Shown here piece after piece: positions 59,339-64,000 of a stretch of 64,000 nt of DNA (position 1 is the stretch's first letter; each line of letters begins with the position of its first letter). Made by a program: the position numbers and the translations under genes. Under the pieces are notes generated by a model, which was given only the letters and a program-made list of their open reading frames with translations, was not told where the DNA came from and did no database searches. The DNA is from Bradyrhizobium lablabi (GTDB lineage Bacteria > Pseudomonadota > Alphaproteobacteria > Rhizobiales > Xanthobacteraceae), in NCBI RefSeq assembly GCF_900141755.1, contig NZ_LT670844.1:4278001-4342000 (forward strand), given 5' to 3'.

Positions 59339-60433
59339 ATGGCGATTGAAGTTGCAAAGGTCGAACTGAAAACCGTTCAGGACGCGAGCGGGCTGGAAGC
59401 ATTGATCGCGGCCGGCAAGTTCGGTGCCGACGAGGTCATCGCCGTGATCGGCAAGACTGAAGGCAATGGCGGCGTCAATGATTTCACCCGTATCCTGGCC
59501 GACCAGGCCTTTCGCCGCGTGCTGCTCAAGCACGGCAAGCGCTCCGAGGCCCAGATCCACGACGTGCCGATGGTGTGGTCCGGCGGCTGCGACGGTGTCA
59601 TCACGCCGCACGCCACGGTTTTTGCGCGTAACGGCAAGACCGGTCCGGCCGACAAATCGCGACTCGTGATCGGCACCGCGCTGAGCGCGGAATTGCTCCC
59701 CGAAGACATCGGCCGTCCGGCGATGGTCCAAAAGGTTGCGGATGCCGTCAAAGCGGCGATGAAGGATGCTGGAATCACCGATCCGAAGGACGTGCATTAC
59801 GTCCAGACCAAGACGCCGCTTCTCACCATCGACTCGGTCCGCGATGCGGAATCCCGCCACCAGACGCTGGCCTGCGAGGTCCACGATTCCATGGGCGTCT
59901 CCAACGGCACCACCGCGCTCGGCATTGCGGTCGCGCTCGGCGAAGTGCCGATGCCGAAGGCCGAGCAGATTTGCAAAGACCTCGATCTCTATTCGTCCGT
60001 CGCCTCCTGCTCGTCGGGCGTCGAACTGACCCAGGCGCAGATCGTGCTGCTCGGCAACAAGGCCGGCGCCGGCGGCCGCTACCGGATCGGCCATGCCGTG
60101 ATGCGCGACGCGCTCGATATCGACGGCATCTACGATTCGATTCGCGACGCCGGTATCGAATTGCCGGAACGGCCGCGGGCGGAAGACTTGAAAGGCCGTG
60201 TCGTTAATTGCTTCATGAAATGCGAGGCCGACCGCCGCGGCGTGTTGCGCGGCCGGCGGCAGATCATGCTCGATGATTCCGACGTCCATCATCACCGCCA
60301 TGCCAAGGCGGCCGTGGGCGGCGTGGCGGCAATGGCCATCGGTGATCCCGCGGTATTCGTGTCGGTCGATGCCATGCATCAGGGCCCGCATGGCGGCGGT
60401 CCGGTGGTCGCGATTGTCGAATTGGACGAATAG
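59339..60433 (+). CDS. AtzD/barbiturase-type ring-opening amidohydrolase
   Basis: 364 aa, cyanuric acid hydrolase/barbiturase family, which hydrolyses the ring amide of cyanurate or barbiturate. Three internal repeats each carry a Ser-Lys pair: Lys39 ([13 protein letters not shown]) with Ser81 ([13 protein letters not shown]); Lys158 with Ser225/226 ([19 protein letters not shown]); Lys294 ([12 protein letters not shown]) with Ser342 ([16 protein letters not shown]). [20 protein letters not shown] is a further hallmark. All three pairs appear intact, so activity is likely. Cyanurate versus barbiturate preference cannot be decided by eye; hyuAB, a deaminase and an amidase nearby fit a pyrimidine-oxidation or s-triazine route. 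ATG 59339. Confidence 0.9.
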   Translation: MAIEVAKVELKTVQDASGLEALIAAGKFGADEVIAVIGKTEGNGGVNDFTRILADQAFRRVLLKHGKRSEAQIHDVPMVWSGGCDGVITPHATVFARNGKTGPADKSRLVIGTALSAELLPEDIGRPAMVQKVADAVKAAMKDAGITDPKDVHYVQTKTPLLTIDSVRDAESRHQTLACEVHDSMGVSNGTTALGIAVALGEVPMPKAEQICKDLDLYSSVASCSSGVELTQAQIVLLGNKAGAGGRYRIGHAVMRDALDIDGIYDSIRDAGIELPERPRAEDLKGRVVNCFMKCEADRRGVLRGRRQIMLDDSDVHHHRHAKAAVGGVAAMAIGDPAVFVSVDAMHQGPHGGGPVVAIVELDE

Positions 60434-60460
60434 AACCGGCACGTTCCTTGCTCTAGAAAT

Positions 60461-60498
60461 GAGCGCTTTGCCGGCCGCCGGACTGCAAAGCGCTCTTT
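60461..60498 (+). terminator. hairpin with short T run between hydrolase and binding-protein genes
   Basis: GAGCGCTTTG and CAAAGCGCTC form a perfect 10-bp stem with a 15-base loop, followed by TTT. It lies 27 bp after the hydrolase stop and 23 bp before the next start. The U-run is short, so it may act as an attenuator or mRNA-end stabiliser rather than a full stop. Confidence 0.55.
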
Positions 60499-60520
60499 GG
60501 GTAAATGGCTGGAGCATATG

Positions 60521-61498
60521 ATGAAATTGCCGAATTTCAGGTTATTGGCGATCGCCGTCTTCTTGGCCTTGGGCGCAGCCGCGTCCGATCCGGCTGCCGC
60601 GCAGGACAAGGTGTCGGTCGGCGTATTCCCCGTCAGTTCCTCACTGCCCTATTTCGTCGCGCTGGAACGAGGGTTCTTCAAGGAACAGAACATCGAACCC
60701 GAGATGACAAAATTGATGGGCGGTCCGCCCAACGTCGCGGCAATGATGACCAACCAGATCGAGGTGTCGGCCGTGCTGGTGACGCTCGAAGGGCTGAACG
60801 CCGATGTGAAGAAGCCAGGCGTCGCGATGTACATCAGCATGAACAGCCAGACCAAGGTCTGGAAGATGGAGCAATTCGTGGTCCGCAACGGTCTTAAGGC
60901 GGAGACGATCGCCGACCTCAAGGGCGCAAAGCTGATGTCGGCGCCGGGGCCGGCCAATCTCAACACCGCCAAGGCCATTCTCGCCAAGAACGGATTGAAG
61001 GATGGCGACTACACCATCGACCAGCTCGACATGGGCCAGCACGTCAACGCCATGACGGCCGGAACCTTCGACGGCGGCTACACGCTCGAGCCCAACGCCT
61101 CGATGATGATCAAGGCCGGCGTCGCGCGCTCGCTCGAGACCGGCGTCATCTCCAAATATATCCTGGGCGACGAGAAGGCCGACGCCTATGCCGCCGGTTG
61201 CGCCATGACCACCGACTTCATCCAGAAGCGGCCCGAGGTGGCAAAACGCTTTGCCGCGGCGTGGGCCAAGGCAATCGATTTCATCAACAAGAACCCGGAT
61301 GAGGCGCGCAAATATCTCGCCAAGAACACGTTCACCCCCGACAACGTCGTCGATATGGTTTCGATGCTGGGATACGTGATGGCCGGCGATATGAGCCCCA
61401 AGCAAATCGGCGACCTGCAAAAACTTGCCGATTTTGGAAATTCGATCGGCGTCGTCCCTGAAAAGCTCGACGTCACCAAGGTCCTGCAGAAATTCTAA
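60521..61498 (+). CDS. NMT1/SsuA-type ABC substrate-binding protein
   Basis: 325 aa. Signal peptide at about 1-28 (LLAIAVFLALGAAASDPAAA) then an NMT1/THI5-like domain: KVSVGVFPVSSSLPYFVALE, RGFFKEQNIEPEMTKLMGG, TNQIEVSAVLVTLEGLNADV, DLKGAKLMSAPGPANLNTAK. Typical of importers for nitrogen heterocycles, sulfonates or thiamine precursors. ATG 60521 has GGAG 6 bases upstream (ATG 60518 is also in frame). Followed by ATPase and permease genes. Confidence 0.88.
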   Translation: MKLPNFRLLAIAVFLALGAAASDPAAAQDKVSVGVFPVSSSLPYFVALERGFFKEQNIEPEMTKLMGGPPNVAAMMTNQIEVSAVLVTLEGLNADVKKPGVAMYISMNSQTKVWKMEQFVVRNGLKAETIADLKGAKLMSAPGPANLNTAKAILAKNGLKDGDYTIDQLDMGQHVNAMTAGTFDGGYTLEPNASMMIKAGVARSLETGVISKYILGDEKADAYAAGCAMTTDFIQKRPEVAKRFAAAWAKAIDFINKNPDEARKYLAKNTFTPDNVVDMVSMLGYVMAGDMSPKQIGDLQKLADFGNSIGVVPEKLDVTKVLQKF

Positions 61499-61509
61499 AG
61501 GGTAACGCC

Positions 61510-62334
61510 GTGGCCGGAGCACAGCTAGCTGCAAAGGTCGACCAGGTGGGCAAGGTTCACGATCCGTCGGCGCGCACCGCACCCCACGTCACCATTCGCG
61601 GCCTGACAAAGCGGTTTTCCGACGCCACCATCTACGACAATTTCGACTTCGACATTCCGCGCGGCAAGTTGATGTCGGTGTTCGGCCCCAATGGCTGCGG
61701 CAAGAGCACGCTGATCAACATGATCGCGGGGCTGTTTCCGCTCGATGCCGGCGAGATCCTGTTCGACGGCCAGCCGCTCTCCAGCATCAAATTCGGCTAT
61801 GTGTTCCAGAACTATCGCGAAGCGATGTTTCCCTGGCTGCGCGCCTTCGACAATATCGCTTATCCCTTGAAGGTGATGGGCGTGCCGAAGGCCGAGCGCA
61901 CCGTCCGCGTCGAAAAGATCGTCTCCAACCTCAACGTCAAGATCGATCTCAGCCTTTATCCTTATCAGATGTCCGGCGGCCAGCAGCAACTGGTCTCGAT
62001 CATGCGGGCGCTGATCGTGGAGCCGGAAATCCTGTTCCTCGACGAACCGTTTTCGGCGCTGGATTATGAAATGACGCTGTTCATGCGCGAGCAGCTGCAG
62101 CGGATTTTCGTCGAGACCGCAACGACCACGGTGCTGGTGTCGCACGATCTGGAAGAGGCGGTTTATCTGTCGGATCGCATCCTGCTGTTGTCGCGCCATC
62201 CGGCGCGCGCGGTCGAATTCGTGCATTACGATGCGCCGCGTCCGCGCACCCCGAAAACGATGTCGGAGGCCGATTTTATCACTATCAAGGCGCATTGCCT
62301 CGAGGTGTTTCAGCGCGAAGTTCGGAAAGGCTGA
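61510..62334 (+). CDS. ABC transporter ATP-binding protein (SsuB/TauB type)
   Basis: 274 aa. Walker A GPNGCGKSTL, Q-loop region FQNYREAMFPWL, signature YQMSGGQQQLVSIMRALI (LSGGQ variant MSGGQ), Walker B ILFLDEPFSALD, and switch VLVSHDLEEAVYLSDRI. This domain arrangement is typical for nitrate/sulfonate/taurine/heterocycle importers. GTG start at 61510, 11 bp after the binding-protein stop with AAGGG before it. Couples to the permease 7 bp downstream. Confidence 0.92.
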   Translation: MAGAQLAAKVDQVGKVHDPSARTAPHVTIRGLTKRFSDATIYDNFDFDIPRGKLMSVFGPNGCGKSTLINMIAGLFPLDAGEILFDGQPLSSIKFGYVFQNYREAMFPWLRAFDNIAYPLKVMGVPKAERTVRVEKIVSNLNVKIDLSLYPYQMSGGQQQLVSIMRALIVEPEILFLDEPFSALDYEMTLFMREQLQRIFVETATTTVLVSHDLEEAVYLSDRILLLSRHPARAVEFVHYDAPRPRTPKTMSEADFITIKAHCLEVFQREVRKG

Positions 62335-62341
62335 GGCAACG

Positions 62342-63097
62342 ATGAAACGCTTTCAGATCTTGCTTCCTTTCGTCGGCGTCGCGGTGCTGCTGGTGGTCTG
62401 GTCGGTGACGGTGTGGGCGCGGGTGGTCGATCCGGTGCTGCTGCCGTCGCCGGCGTCAACCTTCCGCGCGATGTGGATCGGGATGACCAGCGGCAAGCTC
62501 GGCGCGGATTTTTTCAAAACCGTAGAGCGCACGATCTATTCCACCGCGATCGCGGCGGTGATTGCAATTCCGCTCGGCATCCTCCTGGGCTCGTCGGAAA
62601 AGCTCTATCGCTCGGTCGAATTCCTGATCGACTTTTTCCGCTCGACCCCGGCGTCAGCGATGTTTCCTCTGTTCCTGGTGCTGTTCGGCGTCGGCGACCG
62701 CACCAAGATCTCGGTCGCGGCCTTTGGTGCAGCGCTCGTGATCCTGTTCAACGTCGCCTATGGCGTGATGAATGCGCGCAAGACGCGCATTCTGGCTGCA
62801 AAGGTGATGGGCGCTTCGCGCCTGCGGGTGCTCTGGGACGTGATGCTGCTGGAATCGCTGCCGCAGACCTTTGTGGGATTGCGCAACGGCGTGTCGCTGG
62901 CGCTGGTGATTGTCGTGGTCGCCGAGATGTTCATCGGTTCGACCGATGGGCTTGGCCAGCGCGTATTCGAGGCGCAGCAATTGTTTGACATGCCCGACAT
63001 GTATGCTGCGATTTTCGCCGCCGGCGCGCTGGGCTACGGCCTCAACCTCCTGTTCCTCACGATCGAACGCCGCTTCGTGCACTGGGCGGGCAGATAA
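62342..63097 (+). CDS. ABC transporter permease (SsuC/TauC type)
   Basis: 251-aa permease with about six membrane helices (10-30, 63-88, 100-120, 122-140, 190-210, 215-240). The EAA motif is MGASRLRVLWDVMLLESLPQ and the N-terminal segment has LLPSPASTFRAMW. Starts with ATG 62342, 7 bp after the ATPase stop; the reading frame could be extended upstream inside the ATPase gene, which I reject. Completes the importer with the two upstream genes. Confidence 0.9.
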   Translation: MKRFQILLPFVGVAVLLVVWSVTVWARVVDPVLLPSPASTFRAMWIGMTSGKLGADFFKTVERTIYSTAIAAVIAIPLGILLGSSEKLYRSVEFLIDFFRSTPASAMFPLFLVLFGVGDRTKISVAAFGAALVILFNVAYGVMNARKTRILAAKVMGASRLRVLWDVMLLESLPQTFVGLRNGVSLALVIVVVAEMFIGSTDGLGQRVFEAQQLFDMPDMYAAIFAAGALGYGLNLLFLTIERRFVHWAGR

Positions 63098-63109
63098 CGG
63101 AAATCCGAC

Positions 63110-64000
63110 ATGACTGACAATCTGAGCCGCAAGACGGCTGTCGAACTGGCGTCGCTGATCGCGACCAAGGCGGTGAGCCCGGTCGAGGTGCTCGACGCCC
63201 ATCTCGCCACCATCGCCCGCGTCAATCCAAAACTCAACGCCATCGTCACGCTGGTGGAAGATGCCGCGCGTGAACGGGCCAAAGGCGCGGAAGCCGCGGT
63301 CATGCGCGGGGACAAGCTCGGCGCACTGCACGGCCTGCCTGTTGTCATCAAGGACATCACGCCGACAAAAGGCATCCGCACCACCTATGGTTCGCCGCTG
63401 TTCAAGGACAATGTACCGACCGAGGATGCGGAGGTGGTGCGGCGCCTCAAAGCCGCCGGCGCGATCGTGCTCGGCAAGACCAACACGCCGGAATTCGCCG
63501 CCGGTGCCAATACGTTCAACGATGTGTTCGGTGTCACGCGCAACCCCTGGAATCCGGCGTTGAGCCCGGCGGGCTCCTCCGGGGGATCGGCGGTCGCGGT
63601 GGCGACCGGGATGGCGCCGTTGGCGCAGGGCACGGATTTCGGCTGCTCGATCCGGATGCCGGCCTCGTTCTGCGGCATCGTCGGCATCAGGCCTACGCCG
63701 GGATTGACGCCGAACTGGCCGATGCCGCTGGCCTGGGACCCCGGTCAAGTCCACGGACCCTTGGCGCGCACCGCCGAAGATGCCGCGCTGATGCTGGATT
63801 CGATTACGGGTTTTAGCCGCATCTCGCCGATCTCGGTGGCGCCGCCATGGGCCAGCGCGCGCGCCATCGTCGCAGACGCCAAGGACGCAAAGGGCCTGCG
63901 GGTCGCTTACGTCTCCGATATAGCCGGTATCGGCGTCGAGCCGGAAATTGATGAGATCTGCCGCGCGACTGCGATGTCGCTGCGCGATGCTGGTGCTACC
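63110..64000 (+). CDS. amidase signature family enzyme, 3' end cut by window edge
   Basis: 297 codons from ATG 63110 to the last base; amidases of this family are about 450-490 aa. The Ser-cisSer-Lys triad is visible: Lys81 in LPVVIKDI, cis-Ser156 in PAGSSGGSAVAVATG and nucleophile Ser180 in GTDFGCSIRMPASF (Cys replaces the usual second Gly). Family members include AtzE-type carboxybiuret hydrolases, ureidomalonases and general amidases. Last visible gene of the putative heterocycle operon, 12 bp after the permease. The product it cleaves would be the linear ureide formed by the ring-opening enzyme, by inference. Confidence 0.88.
   Translation, partial: MTDNLSRKTAVELASLIATKAVSPVEVLDAHLATIARVNPKLNAIVTLVEDAARERAKGAEAAVMRGDKLGALHGLPVVIKDITPTKGIRTTYGSPLFKDNVPTEDAEVVRRLKAAGAIVLGKTNTPEFAAGANTFNDVFGVTRNPWNPALSPAGSSGGSAVAVATGMAPLAQGTDFGCSIRMPASFCGIVGIRPTPGLTPNWPMPLAWDPGQVHGPLARTAEDAALMLDSITGFSRISPISVAPPWASARAIVADAKDAKGLRVAYVSDIAGIGVEPEIDEICRATAMSLRDAGAT

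Noticed and set aside
58148..60517. 789-aa open frame on the minus strand across hyuB and the ring-opening hydrolase gene
   Set aside because: Antisense shadow caused by strong GC3 bias; composition is His/Arg/Ala-rich with no motif, and the plus strand genes are clear families.

Overview
The window reads as a chromosomal segment of an alphaproteobacterium of the Bradyrhizobium/Nitrobacteraceae type. The evidence is the high G+C, GC-rich third positions, the linkage priA then atpHAGDC, the order sucA-sucB-SDR-lpdA, and short interspersed palindromic repeats of the kind scattered through Bradyrhizobium and Rhodopseudomonas genomes. Species-level assignment is inference; no database was searched.

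Layout. 1-7.4 kb: 2-oxoglutarate dehydrogenase operon (sucA cut by the left edge, sucB, a small unknown gene, an SDR oxidoreductase, lpdA) and a membrane protein. 7.4-13.2 kb: a DUF4337-like protein and xerC (minus strand), divergent priA, then a gene-poor kilobase full of repeats and an rlpA-like gene with a CtrA-type box and a perfect palindrome upstream. 13.8-18.9 kb: F1-ATPase operon atpHAGDC with a repeat between atpD and atpC. 19-20.7 kb: a membrane-anchored class III nucleotide cyclase with a tripled C-terminal module. 20.7-31.6 kb (minus strand): two RppH-like Nudix hydrolases, a YibQ-type deacetylase, ctpA, an EnvC-like factor, rlmH, rsfS, nadD, proA, proB, obgE. 31.8-37.5 kb: an orphan substrate-binding protein, a MaoC-like protein, an EamA transporter, a GNAT acetyltransferase, the rplU-rpmA pair and a ROK-type protein whose two halves appear swapped.

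37.8-43.7 kb: a tRNA-Ser(CGA) gene followed by an AT-richer, island-like segment with a polysaccharide polymerase-like gene, a tiny coupled gene, an O-antigen ligase-like gene, an AraC-type regulator and an array of degenerate direct repeats derived from the AraC upstream region and the polymerase gene end. Housekeeping composition resumes at a small HGG-motif protein and tex.

46.7-64 kb: two accessory catabolic/transport blocks. The first (minus strand, divergent LysR) joins a family-3 binding protein, a fused permease-ATPase, an M20-type hydrolase and an M24-type protein; both hydrolases lack expected metal-site residues. The second (plus strand) has a cytosine-deaminase-like amidohydrolase, a LysR regulator, HyuA/HyuB, an AtzD/barbiturase-type ring-opening hydrolase, an NMT1-type ABC importer and an amidase-signature enzyme cut by the right edge. 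Together the second block looks like uptake and ring opening of a nitrogen heterocycle (pyrimidine, barbiturate, hydantoin or s-triazine type), probably as a nitrogen source. The substrate cannot be fixed from sequence.
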